Assembly (NCBI GenBank): GCA_963682025.1
Contig: OY821521.1
Span: 98,130,354-98,194,353, forward strand
Source of the DNA: Cordilura impudica
Taxonomy: Eukaryota; Arthropoda; Insecta; Diptera; Scathophagidae
DNA: 64,000 bases
Reading direction: 5' to 3'
In this document: positions 47,159 to 57,665 of the stretch, in pieces
How positions within the stretch are numbered: position 1 is the stretch's first letter
Layout: each line of letters opens with the position of its first letter
Translations under genes and position numbers: made by a program
The notes under the pieces: model-generated
Seen by the model: only the letters and a program-made list of their open reading frames with translations
Databases searched by the model: none
What the model was told of the DNA's origin: nothing

Positions 47159-49395
47159 TTTCATTGATTTTCAATAATATGAAGTAACTTGAAAAGATTG
47201 ATGTTTTTAAAAATGCTAATGAATCACTCTTGTGGTGGTGCAGCGTTTCAATTTGCTTGTGAGAAATTGAATTTTTCTTTTTGTTCTGTTACCAATTTTT
47301 TTAGTAGTTTTCCTTGATTTTCACTGAAGTTGATGTGTTGCAATCATACAGGTTTGTTTTAGTTTTATGTTTTATTACACCAATTCTGTTGCGCTTCTTG
47401 TTCATGTTGAAACTGTTGTTAGTTTTCTTTTAAGTTTAGTCAGTCTTTGATGGACAACAACAACATATCATCTGGATGCCTTACAATAGTAATTCACAGT
47501 AGAAATTAAGAACAGGGTTGTTAATGGTACGTCCAGGTTTTGAAGTAGCTTTTTATTTGCTACACAGGGTTTCGGACACAGACTATACATCTGGTCAAGA
47601 AATTGATTTGTTTTCAGATTGATTATAATTAATTATATAACATTCTTAAAAAATGTACTCCACCCTGAGATTAAAAAAAACTATTAAAAATAATATATAT
47701 ATTAAGAAATATCATGCAAAAATCCACATTTTGAATTAAGTTTCTTTTGCGATATTAATATACTTCACATTATTTTGCTGGGTAATCGCATGGTTCAAAA
47801 CCTTCAAAGCCAAGATCACAGCTTATACCAGTTGTGACAGCTTGACAGCTGTCAAAAAAGCAATCTCGAACCGTATGGCTTTGTTTACCTTTTTCTCCAT
47901 TTTGTTTTGGTAAAGAAGTGCGAAAGAGATTAAAAAAATAGAATATACAAAATATAATGTGTGCAAGTGAACAGCTATAGAACATGTTTTCAACCACTGA
48001 CAGCATAAAAAATAAAAACAATGGAAATTTAGTGAGTATACATAAACATTGAAAAAAATTCATAAAATTGTATTTTTGACAAATTAACATTAAATTTAGT
48101 AATCTGTGGTATTTCCTTTTCAGAAATAAAAGGTATAATAGGTGCATATTAAAACCTAAAGCTTGTGATTGTGATAATACCAGTAATGTTGGTATAAATG
48201 CTGGTAAATTTTCCAGTTACATTCACCACTGCTCAACCCAGGGCCGAAAGGAAGGAATCAAAAATTACTATAGTTGAGCTAACTATTGGTCCAGTTGCTG
48301 GTGGCGAGTCACGAAACTTTTCGCAAGTTGAATTGTGGTATTAATGCTTTGGATTATGACTTGCGCGTGAGTGGTCCTAAATCGAAATTTGTCCGGTATT
48401 ATTCAATGCTTTGGGCACTACACCATTGGCTTTATAAATAAAACATTAATTGACACTTTTTTTTTTACTCCTATAAATAGACATCCAGCTGAAAAGGAAT
48501 AAAAATTAGCCGCAACTAAAGACAAAATCTCAAATATAACAACAGATATCTACAATTGAGAACGCTTCTAAACAACAGCCTGTTGAACAGATTTAATTTT
48601 ATAAAGGCTAGTAAACCCTTAAAAATGTGAGTTCCAAAAATTAACAATTACGAACAACAAATACAAAACCACCAAGAACTACAAAAATTGATTGAGTATT
48701 TGGAAATGGGATTGAAGTATAAAGAAAAACAACTTCAGTAAAATGTAAAACAGACAAAACAACAAATGACTTACAAAAATTAGTAGATGGACTACAAGCA
48801 GAAGTAGCTAAGAAAGAACAACTTAAAGTTGAAAAGGAAAGCAGAAAATTTCAGTGGCATAGAAAAGGATTTGTTGTAACAATTGCAAGAACCAAAAGCA
48901 GAAAAACAATGTAAGTTAATAATATATATAAACATTTTGAAATCACTGATATTCATATATGCACTGCATTTGTTTTTAAACCTTACAGTGACGATTATAT
49001 AATTAAAGTTTTAAGCCAAACTCTTCCAGTTTTCTTTGCTACAATATATTTTTCTGCCTCTTCTGTGCATGATATGATAATCATTGTTTATTAAGATATT
49101 TAGTATTGATTGTTATTTATTTTTTAAATTTGTATACTTATAGCAACAGGAAAAATTGTTGAGTACAATAAGCAAAGCTGCTGTTGGAGACAGTTTTTCG
49201 GATAAAGGAATAGACAAAAAGACTTGCGGGATGAGCCTAAACGTTTGTGTCCAGAGGCAGTAAAAGTTTGTGCTGGCACAGCCCTATCAGTACCTTTAAA
49301 TCAGTGGGTAGAACCGGTCTTCACAACCCAGATTAGACAGCAACCGCAAATTTGTAGTAGTCACAAATCTGGACAATCTAACAGCGCATATAGCC
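47159..49395. other. Region upstream of dolichol kinase with decayed coding-like remnants
   Basis: Contains the presumed dolichol kinase promoter (47159-47450; no TATA box assigned). At 48640-48890 a plus-strand stretch rich in Gln, Lys and Glu reads as a coiled coil (NNYEQQIQNHQELQKLIEYL, then LVDGLQAEVAKKEQLKVEKE) but is broken by stops. It looks like a pseudogene fragment of unknown origin. A minus-strand frame ending at 47770 (CDLGFEGFEPCDYPAK) is unidentified. Confidence 0.35.
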
Positions 49396-49399
49396 CTTC

Positions 49400-49606
49400 C
49401 GACCCACAACACACCACACAACAACGCCAATGGCACTCGGAGCAGTTCCAGCAGTAGCATCGGCGCTTGAGGAGACATTTCTGCGAGTGTATACTCGTTG
49501 AATCAGTGGCTATATTACTCGCAATACCAAAATATATTATTTTAAGACGGCCGTTAACCATAAGAAAACTATCTGGTTTTAAATCTGAATATATTTTGCT
49601 GGACAT
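49400..49606 (-). pseudogene. Degenerate Mps1/TTK-like kinase fragment
   Basis: The minus-strand frame from 49606 reads IYSDLKPDSFLMVNGRLKII, then YFGIASNIATDSTSIHSQ. The Mps1/TTK checkpoint kinase has the same order: catalytic loop xHSDLKPANFL, a short linker, the DFGIA magnesium loop, and a Thr/Ser-rich activation loop. After HSQ a shifted frame reads MSPQAP, similar to the NYMSPEA motif expected next. Key changes are HSD to YSD in the catalytic loop and DFG to YFG, removing the metal-binding Asp. A frameshift follows, and no C-lobe is recognisable further on. Neither an active kinase nor a complete exon is supported. Mps1 acts at kinetochores in the spindle checkpoint; this copy is probably a dead duplicate. 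Confidence 0.55.
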
Positions 49607-50095
49607 AGTTTACAGCCAGATTATAGTTTACAGCATTTGATGTACAAAGTTTGTTAGGTTATATAAAGGTAAATTTGTTGTGTAACTTTGTAAAGCTAGC
49701 AACTTTGTTGTAAATCGACCACCTAATTGTAAAAGTTATTAAAAAAAACCATTGGATTTTAATAAAAAACACTATATTGACTTTTGTAAAAGATGTTTAT
49801 TATTTGTTATAAATATGTAAGAACAAGATCTGAATATCAATTTAATATAGAAAAAATAACAAATTTAGAATATACAAAAAATATATAAATATAGACATAC
49901 CGGTTCGGATCCCTCGGTAACGTATGAGTCTTGCCTCCCCAAGATCACAACCCATTAAACACACACTATATTAAAAAAAATATATATATATAAATAACAT
50001 TGTTTAATTTTTTACTAATTCAAGTTCGTATCTATTTATATGCATTATAATTTTTAGGAGAAAAATGTATAAATACCCACTTAGAAGCTTATAGT
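49607..50095. other. AT-rich spacer without a gene
   Basis: No supported feature. Includes an (AT)n tract near 49978-49995. Confidence 0.4.
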
Positions 50096-50471
50096 TAAAC
50101 AAGTATGAAAATTATAGTTGGTTTAGACCGACTATACGATACCCTATACCATGCGTTCACAGGCCCTATCTCTAAGGCCCAACTAATTGGATATAGAAAA
50201 TAAGCATAAATCAAATTTTAACATAGACAGATTTTCACCAATTTAAATAGCGTTCATCCTATGGCCGATAGACGTTTATATACTACATTGCATCAAAATA
50301 TATTCATATTTGCGAGCTGTAGTTTGGTTACAAGGTTTACATGGACACAGAGACGGACGGACGGACATTGCTAAATCAACTCACAAAGTGATTGAGCCAA
50401 TCGGTATAATTAAAGATGGTTACAAACATCAGCACTAAGTCATTATACCCTAACCACAAAGCGAATACATT
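50096..50471 (+). mobile_element. GTCC-microsatellite element, copy G (large internal deletion)
   Basis: The start (AACAAGTATGAAAATTATAG with the GGTTTAGACCGACTATACGA variant of the palindrome) and the end (GACGGACGGACGGACATTGC, GATCGGTATAATTAAAGATG, TCATTATACCCTAACCACA) are present. About 320 bases between AAATCAAATTTTA and ACATAGACAGATTTTCACC are deleted. More diverged than copies B-E. Confidence 0.7.
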
Positions 50472-51678
50472 AAAATTGTAGTGGGTGTTAACTGTAACTT
50501 GTCTTCGGTTAATATATTTTCTCTTGTTAAAAGAGCTTCTACAACCGTACATGTCTGAAATTTGAATTGGCCATGAAAATTGGTGCGCTCTTCTTTGTTT
50601 CTGTAATTCCTCTATGTTCTAACTCTGCAGAATCCTTAATCCCTCTATTTGTCCGCCTCAGGAGGTTCTTCTAACACTTAAGTTTTCATGGTGGACATTT
50701 GTCACACCTAGATTTGTTGGGCAAACAACCATTGGTGTACCTGTTGCTTAGCTTTTTTCTGTACACTAGTATTTACACATTTTCTTTTTAAACTATAATG
50801 CATATTCTGTTACTTACTTTAATGCCATTATTATTTATTTTTTATATTTATTTAAAAAATTTTATTTGTGATAAACTGTGCTGTGGAATTTTCAAAAAAT
50901 TTCTTCCCAAATTAGAATTTTTGACAGTAATAATCACAAATAAATAAAAACAATGTATACAACGTGTATAAAGGTGATAGCATATACTTTTTAATATAGC
51001 TGTTGCTTCCGATTTCTTTACAAAATGCAACCCTGATTTGATTGTTAAAACAAAAATACAGTGTTGTATTTTTCGAGCTGTCGCCACTTTTACGCTGTGG
51101 CCAAGATAGTGACTACATATTTCATGATGGAATGGGGAATGTATCCAGGAATTGTGAACCAAAAATCAAGCTACATGGCTACCAAAATGTAGCAAAAAAG
51201 CGCCAAATGTATTCGAAACTCCATCCTAATTGGCGATTTAGCTTGAAACAGTGGGATCTCTTTAACACTCCCGTAAACATTGATTTTGGTATATCTTCGC
51301 AACTTATAGTCAGATAAAAACATTAGCGGCGGTGTATCAAAAGTTATTCCTAAAACGTTAAATTTGTAGTATATATACATATATATATAATAGCAGTATA
51401 AAGTGCTGAGATACACCAAAATCAATATTTTGGGTTGTGCACCACGCCGAACAAAAAAATTGCTTGTAAGATTTGATGTCATTTTTCAGACATATTGCAA
51501 TTAATACTGTAATTAATATGCAAATTTTAATTTTGTTTAAATGGTGCGTGGTAGAGAAGAAGAAAGCATGTATTTCAAAAATGCATAACTACGCTGCATT
51601 CTTAATCTGGCCGGTTTCTGGCATTTCAGCTTTCATCAGCGATTTATTGAACATTGTGATAATCAATTATATTAATAG
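50472..51678. other. Spacer containing a dispersed repeat segment
   Basis: There is no gene. The segment 51462-51590 (GTCATTTTTCAGACATATTG through GTGGTAGAGAAGAAG) recurs at 58090-58210. It is part of an unrecognised dispersed repeat, reported separately. Confidence 0.4.
51462..51590 (+). repeat. Dispersed repeat segment, copy 1
   Basis: Nearly identical to 58090-58210 over about 125 bases (GACATATTGCAATTAATACT, GTAATTAATAT, CAAATTTTAATTTTGTTT). No coding potential. The ends do not show inverted repeats. Confidence 0.65.
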
Positions 51679-51883
51679 ACTAGGCGATTTCTTGTGACCG
51701 ATGTTATGTTCTACCGTTTTATCCCGATTTTGACTAAATGTATATTATTTGAAAGGTATTTCTTTTTAGCTGTTCACCAGATTTACAGATTTTTTAATTT
51801 TCCCCCTTATTTTGAGTAAATTTCATTTAAAGTTGCTACTAAAACATATATAAAATTATACGTATGCTATACGTGCTTATTAA

Positions 51884-52348
51884 AGGTGCTATTACATGTG
51901 TACTGTCAAATTTTCCCACAACAAAAGTTGTACACATCGTGTGATACATATGAAACATTGTTTATGTACAATACATGAGGAAAGTCACATGTACATTTTT
52001 CAATTAGAACAGGTTCTATTTTTGCATGACAAACAACACTGCTTGTGGCGAAAGAAAAACAGAGTAAATTTTAAAGATTAATATTTAAAGAAAAATAAAT
52101 TGTTTAGTATTATTTAACAATTAAAAAATATATAACCTTTTTTTTAACAAAAAATTTTTTTAAATTCACAAATTAAATCAGCTGTTGTTTACATTTAGAT
52201 GTTATGTCATATGGAAATGCATATGCACGTGTGATAGCAAAAATTATGATTCGTATGTAAAAGACAATTTTGACAGACCTGAGGAATTTCATATGGATAA
52301 AAAAAAGTGACAGTACATATGTAAAAAACACTTCGTGTAATAGCACCT
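51884..52348 (-). mobile_element. AGGTGCTATTACA MITE (465 bp), TAA target duplication
   Basis: Both ends read AGGTGCTATTACA(T/C)G (the right one reverse-complemented) and continue as an inverted repeat into ACATATGTACTGTCA-like sequence. TAA lies on each side (51881-51883 and 52349-52351). A single TAA-type target is present in the empty copies (TTTTATTAA...TTTGTTAA), proving the boundaries. TWA duplication places it in the PIF/Harbinger group. Non-coding. Confidence 0.88.
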
Positions 52349-52379
52349 TAAATATGTTAATGTGTTTGTTAATGAGTTT

Positions 52380-54555
52380 CGTTGAGGATGTTCGTAGGGG
52401 GTCACCGAACAGTTCCGGAAATGATCCTGGACCATTGGGCCTGTGCAGGCGGTTTGTAGGTTGGTTGGCTCTGAACGGTGGTTCAATATTTTTTATTGTT
52501 TTTTTAACTTTTGCTTTGTAAAAAAAATTTGATTAATTGTTTAAATAGTTCTTCTTAAAGAAGAACAAGTATTAATTTTGTGTTAAATCGGTGATTTGTA
52601 TACACTTTTTATTGTTTATTTATTTCACAAAATTACCATTACTATTGGTTGGAAATCTGTTGGTGTGTTCAATTGTCTGGATCTGTTTTTCTTGTATATG
52701 TCAACCATAGTGAAGAGTTTGACAGATGACATGTGGTAGATAAGTGGTGGATCGTATTGAATTAGCATAGAGGTTTCTATGTAGTTTGAAACTATGTATG
52801 TATAATTTATATGATACAGGAAAACCGAGCTTATATTAAGTGCCTAGAAGGAAGCCATGATCAGATCATAAGTGGCGCGCAAGCCACAATTTACATTTAA
52901 ATTTTGAAAACAAAGTGTAATTTTTATGTGTAATAAAGTTTTGCTGCCATTTGGAAAAGTTTTTTTTTAGAAAATAAAATCCAAGCTGGACTTTGTACTT
53001 CAAATTAAGCTCGGTATTAAAACAAGTGGTTAGTTTAAATAATTCTATTTATATAGATGTGGAAATTTAAATATATAAAAGTTAAATAAAAAAAGAAATA
53101 AGATTTTCGATAAAGTAAGGAGATTACACCAGTTCAGGAGTGGGTGTTGGTTTGAAAATAAAAAGGAAGCGTTTACAGAAAGCCTGTGGTCAACAATATA
53201 GTTAAAATAATACTGAAAGTGGAAAACGAAAGAAAAGTGCCAGCTCTGTCCTGTTGTATTGTATTGTATTATCCATTTGTATGTGTTATCAAAAGTGGCT
53301 AGGAAAATTAAAAGCACTGCTTGTTGGGATGAGAACAGCTCATCCCAGTGAAATATAGGAAAGCGGAGACGCAAACCAGCAAACAGAAAATAATATTAAC
53401 GCCTAAACAAATTTAGGATCCAACCAATTTGATTCAAATTAAGGTTGGAAAAGTTGTTTGATTGTGTTTTTTTTTGGTGGCTAGGTCTATTTAGTTTTTT
53501 TTTATTATATTATGTTTTATGTTAGATTTTATTATTTATGATTTTTTTTTATATATATTAAGAGCGTGTTAGGTTAAGTTTAATTTGTTTTTTTGTGTGT
53601 TGCTAACTGTTATATGTATATGTTCCTTTAAAAAGACTTTTGTTAAGTTTTTGTAAAGGTTAAACCCAATTTTTTATTATTTTTTTTTAAATTTGCAACC
53701 AAAGAACATATTTGGTAAATAACTATCCTCCAGAGAGCTCTTTTGAGGGAAAAGATATAAGGTTAGATTCGGTTAATGATCCGAGGGTGAGTTTAACCCT
53801 AATAAACAAATGGGGTTATCTTTAATTAGTTTTTTTTTTATTAAATGTATTTGTTAGATGTAGGATATTAAAAATACATAGTTTTTTTTTATTCAAAAAT
53901 AGTTTTTTTTTATATTTTATTAATTTTAAGTTTTATTTACGTTTTTTTTTTTTTGTTAGCATGTTAGCATTGTAAGAAAATAATAGTTAATTTCTTTTTT
54001 ATTTAAATTTTTATTTATAATATTATATTTTTTTGTACATCTTATTATTCTTTTTTTGTTTTTGTAATGCGAAAATTATCTTCGTATTAAGCCTCAAATC
54101 TTTAAAAGACCCAACATCTGAAAAATATAAAAAATATTGTGGCCACTATAGAATTTAGTATTTTGATGTTAATAAATGTATATTTTATATAGTTGAATTT
54201 GTAAATCATGATGTCTGTGTAATTTTGATTTTTTGGAGGACAAGAAAGGACAATGGGTCGCTGTGGTGGTATGTTAAGTAAAGATTAAAAAGGGTTGGTG
54301 TGGTAAGTAATGGGGTCATTTAGGAAAGGTAACGTAAAGTTTAAATGACCAGGTTGGGTGGGTAAAGAACGGGAGTGTGAAGATCTGAGCTCCCAATATT
54401 CTTCGTCTAAGTGTGAGTTGTTGTCGTGTGAGTTTAGTCCATATTTTGTAATAGTTTATTGTTGCGCCCTGATAGGTGTTGTAAAGGGTTGAGAAGTCCA
54501 TGCCCCTAAACCTAAGAGCCGTGAAATAACAACACAGGAAAGGGGTTTCGCAACA
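52380..54555. mobile_element. 2176-bp insertion with GTTT duplication, possible solo LTR
   Basis: The host MITE sequence AATGAGTTT / GTTATCTTC is interrupted exactly, leaving GTTT at both borders (52376-52379 and 54556-54559). The insert starts CGTTGAGG and ends CGCAACA, so its termini are close to the inverted TGTTG/CAACA form of LTRs. A four-base duplication fits Gypsy-type integration. It has no recognisable protein. The middle is T-rich, with several long T runs. A 2.2-kb solo LTR would be unusually long. Other possibilities are a non-autonomous LTR element or another DNA element. Confidence 0.6.
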
Positions 54556-54729
54556 GTTTGTTATCTTCATTCACAATAATCATACACCAAAAAATTTTGG
54601 TTTGTGAATTGGCTAAGTTGAGAAATAAAATTGCCTAGAAATTGCACTCGAATTTCGAGCGATGGAATCTGATAGTTGTGGTAATTGTTCTGTTATAATT
54701 GAATAGATTGTTCCTATATGAAATATTTC

Positions 54730-54815
54730 AACATAGGGCGGTCGGGAGGTTTGAACCCGCGTCCATCTCACACTCGGACTTTTTGGTCAGCGCTTTAACA
54801 CACTCACCTCAACTC
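54730..54815 (-). other. tRNA-like / SINE-like segment
   Basis: On the minus strand GCGGGTTCAAACCTCCCGAC resembles a B box and T-arm (GGTTCAAAC), followed by CGCCC. Upstream, GTTAAAGCGCTGACCAAAAA looks like the D-side to anticodon region of a Ser/Leu-type tRNA. The acceptor stem cannot be closed and the A box is poor, so it is not a functional tRNA. A tRNA-derived SINE end or a tRNA pseudogene is the likely source. Confidence 0.35.
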
Positions 54816-55225
54816 AGGCCTTGGAGCAGTGTGGTTAAGAATCAGCTTTCATACCATACAGCTTCTACCCTACAAGAAATGATTGACGGAAACTAACACA
54901 GAAAATTTTTTGTTTTTGAAAAAACATATGACTGTCATTGATGATCTAAATATCCATCATTGCTGATATTGTAGAGTTGTTTTTTGGCATTTTTTTTTCG
55001 TTAAGAAATAATATTTGTAAATTCCCGGTTATTATTCATTAGTTTTTTGTCTTGCGGAAAGTGCATTCAGAAATTAATTTAATTGTGTTAAATTGTTGAG
55101 AAAAACAAAAATATATATAAAAACATTAAAGTTTTATGTGACAAAAAGAGTGACCTTAATTAAATTGTTTAAAGAAACAAAAATATAGACAAAAATAAAG
55201 TTTTAATTGAAAAAGATAGTCAGCC

Positions 55226-56178
55226 GTATTCATAAAAAAATCTTAAATCAGGTTTCAAATACAAATTAGTTAAAACACATTTTAAGCCTAAAAAAGGTTT
55301 GTTAAAAATTCGTATTCATAATCAGTATTTTAAGTAATAAACGTTTTAACGTTTTATTAAACTCTATGATGGCAACACTACTTTTTTTCTTTGCCACTTG
55401 AGTTGTAATGATGTAAAATCATGGTTATTAATTCATACGGTATTCGTGTCTTTAATTTTTTTTTGCTGTGTTAGAGAAAAATATGGTTTTTACTGAAAAA
55501 AAATTAATGATAAACTTGTCTATTAAATAAATAAAGAAAACATTCAAAACAAAATGATAGGTAGATATGTAATTTATGTGGTGATTTTATTGTAGATTAA
55601 AAAAGTATTCAAATAACCAGTTTTATTTAATTTTTTTGATTGTCTATACATCACTAGTTTTCTTTGTTCTATTATTAAAATTAAAAATATTCCTTTTAAT
55701 GTAGTTGACTTAATTAAGTTATTTTAATAAGTTGTAAAAATACGACGAGTGCAAGCGCTCCTTATCCGGAATAGCAAACGGGTCGCTCCTTTTTTTGTTA
55801 ATTTTCTTTTGACGATCATTTGAGATTTGGGCAATAATTTCTATTGTAAAAAAAAAAGTATGTAATTTAAACATAATTTTTGTCAATAAAAATAATTCTT
55901 ACCAATTCTATTAATCAAATATAAATTGTCCATTTCTCATTAAAATCAATTGAATGACAATTTTTCGCTACTGTGTTCAAAATGAAAACATACACAAAGC
56001 AAAAAGCACAAATGTCATTTTAAATTAGGTTTAAAATAGGGTCGAACCAATTTTAAAATTCTTTTATTTACACAAGGTTTAAAATGGGTATTTTAAGCTA
56101 AAATTCGTTTATGAATACAATTTTATCGATTTTTGCTTAAAATGGATTTGAAATGCTGTTTAAAATTTTTATGAATAC
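55226..56178. mobile_element. 953-bp inverted-repeat element (GTATTCATAAAAA) nested in the 3-kb element
   Basis: The left end is GTATTCATAAAAAAATCTTAAA and the right end, reverse-complemented, is GTATTCATAAAAATTTTAAAC. Both ends repeat the motif inside: GTATTCATAATCAGTATTTTAA near 55314 and its mirror TTTTAAGCTAAAATTCGTTTATGAATAC near 56090-56117. Non-coding. No target duplication could be read, so the exact termini may differ by a few bases. Confidence 0.65.
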
Positions 56179-56317
56179 TTTAAATTATTGAAAAAAAAAA
56201 CATAAATTTAAAAGAACTAAAAGACATAAAAAAAAGATAATTATGAATAAAAGGCATTTTAAAAACTGCCTTTTAAAAGAAAAAATGACATGAGTCAAAT
56301 ATATAAAAATTTAAGAA

Positions 56318-56966
56318 ATGGAATCAAAGGATGGTGAAGAAAGTGGAAACCTCCAAAAACTAGATTGTGAAAATAATATTTCTGAGCAAATTGCGTCCAC
56401 ATCTGCAGCTTTATGTTCCAATAGTTTTGAGTATAGTGAAAATTCAGATTGCGATAGCGCTGGTACTGAGGCAGGTCAAAAATCCATTTTTGTAGAAGCC
56501 GAGGGAAAATTCGACGGTGAGGTAAAATGTCAGGAGATAAAATCATGGGCTGTTAGGAAAAGCATAACACAAATAGCTTTGGAAGATTTGTTACACACAT
56601 TAAAAAGGGTAGGAGTGAAAGATTTGCTACTATTGGCAAAAACTCTTCTAAATGCGAGTAGGAAGAAAATTGACGTTTCTGTTATTCCTACCGGAGAGTT
56701 TTTATATTTAGGCATACAAAAATATTTTTTATCAGGTGTATTAGATTTGGACGGAATAGAAGAAATTGGGATGGGAGGTGGGAAAAAGGAGCGCTGGCAA
56801 AGCTTCTCCTTTTTACATGCATGCAAACTTACTTTTTTGTATTCAAATTTCAGATGTTTTTCAACAGCAAGCTTTTAACTTTGAGGAAAGTATAAGAAGA
56901 GCAGTAGAACTAAGCCACCACCTCATGAAACGAAAAACATACATAAAAAAAAAAACCAAAAAATAG
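56318..56966 (+). CDS. Small two-exon gene of the 3-kb transposon (truncated transposase-like)
   Basis: Exon 56318-56777 (phase 1 donor GTGGGA) joins exon 56854-56966 (acceptor TTTCAG) to give about 190 residues. The N-terminus is acidic and Ser-rich (1-70). A folded-looking segment follows (EIKSWAVRKSITQIALEDLL, then LKRVGVKDLLLLAKTLLNAS, then GEFLYLGIQKYF). Its pattern, a short WA(x)xxxIxxxALxxLL helix pair followed by ARTLL-like and GEYxxxGI motifs, recalls the N-terminal domain of animal CACTA-like transposase proteins. That resemblance is from memory. The tail is a basic helix (ESIRRAVELSHHLMKRKTYI, then a KKK run). No DDE core is visible, so this is probably an internally deleted or non-autonomous derivative. 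The donor is not a strong consensus; a single-exon reading would end at 56878. Confidence 0.5.
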
Positions 56967-56999
56967 ACATTAATTTTTGATTTTTGTTTTTTTAATGAT

Positions 57000-57520
57000 T
57001 GTTTTTTTTTTAATTTTGATTTTTGAATAATGTTTAATGTTTTTTTCTAATTTTTGCTTTTTGATTTTGAATTTTAGTATTTAATGTGTATTTTTTTAAT
57101 TTTGTTTTTTGAATTTTAATGTTTAATGTTTATTTTTGATTTTTGCTTTTTGATTTTGAATTTTAGTATTTAATGTGTATTTTTTTAATTTTGTTTTTTG
57201 AATTTTATTGTTTAATGTTTATATTCTAATTATTGATTTTTGCTTTTTGATTTTGAATTTTAGTATTTAATGTGAATTTTTAATTTTGTTTTTTTTGCAT
57301 TGTAATATTTAATTTTTATTTTCTAATTTTTGATTTTTTAATTTTTATATATAATGTTCATTTTCAAATTTTTGTTTTTTGATTTTGAATTTTAGTATTT
57401 TATGTTTATTTTTAATTTTGAACTTTGAATTTCAATATTTAATGTTTATTTTCTAATTTTTGGTTTTTGAGTTTGTTAATTTTTAATTTTTATTTTTTTG
57501 ATTTTTAATACAATAAAATA
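57000..57520 (+). repeat. T-rich tandem repeat, unit about 90-100 bp
   Basis: The unit TTTTTGATTTTGAATTTTAG, TATTTAATGTGTATTTTTTT, AATTTTGTTTTTTGAATTTT recurs four to five times with increasing divergence (starts near 57059, 57148, 57240 and 57377). It lies inside the 3-kb element, after its gene. Confidence 0.65.
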
Positions 57521-57540
57521 ATAAATCGTGTTTCATTTTA

Positions 57541-57665
57541 ATCAAGCGTGACAGGTCAACGATGATGTATTATCTATCAAGTGTGACCGGTCAACGATGA
57601 TGTACATATATATCCATCAAATGTGACCGGTCAACTATGATATATATAGCCATCATCGTTGACTA
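57541..57665 (+). repeat. Triplicated TGACCGGTCAACGATGATG motif with inverted echo
   Basis: AAGCGTGACAGGTCAACGATGATG (57544), AAGTGTGACCGGTCAACGATGATG (about 57579) and AAATGTGACCGGTCAACTATGAT (about 57619) are spaced about 35-40 bases apart. An inverted echo CATCATCGTTGAC follows at 57652. Near a transposon end, such arrays are candidate transposase-binding sites. Confidence 0.7.

Larger units (their letters stand above)
51679..54676 (+). mobile_element. CTAGGCGATT MITE, third copy, split by two insertions
   Basis: Three separated pieces match the empty copies: 51679-51883, 52349-52379 and 54556-54676 (AGTTTGTTATCTTCATTCAC to GGAATCTGATAGT). The gaps are filled by an AGGTGCTATTACA MITE and by a 2.18-kb insertion. 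Joining the pieces restores the sequence order of the copies at 27332 and 33702. Confidence 0.8.

Noticed and set aside
47770..48147. 125-codon minus-strand frame ending CDLGFEGFEPCDYPAK
   Set aside because: The Cys-rich end looks protein-like, but the first 80 codons are AT-driven hydrophobic sequence and no family was recognised. Mentioned only as unidentified.
52270..52521. 83-codon frame crossing 52349
   Set aside because: Spans the border between the MITE and the 2.18-kb insert, so it is a chance fusion of unrelated sequences.
54730..54815. Functional tRNA gene
   Set aside because: B-box-like sequence is present, but the acceptor stem does not close and the A box is poor; treated as SINE or tRNA relic.
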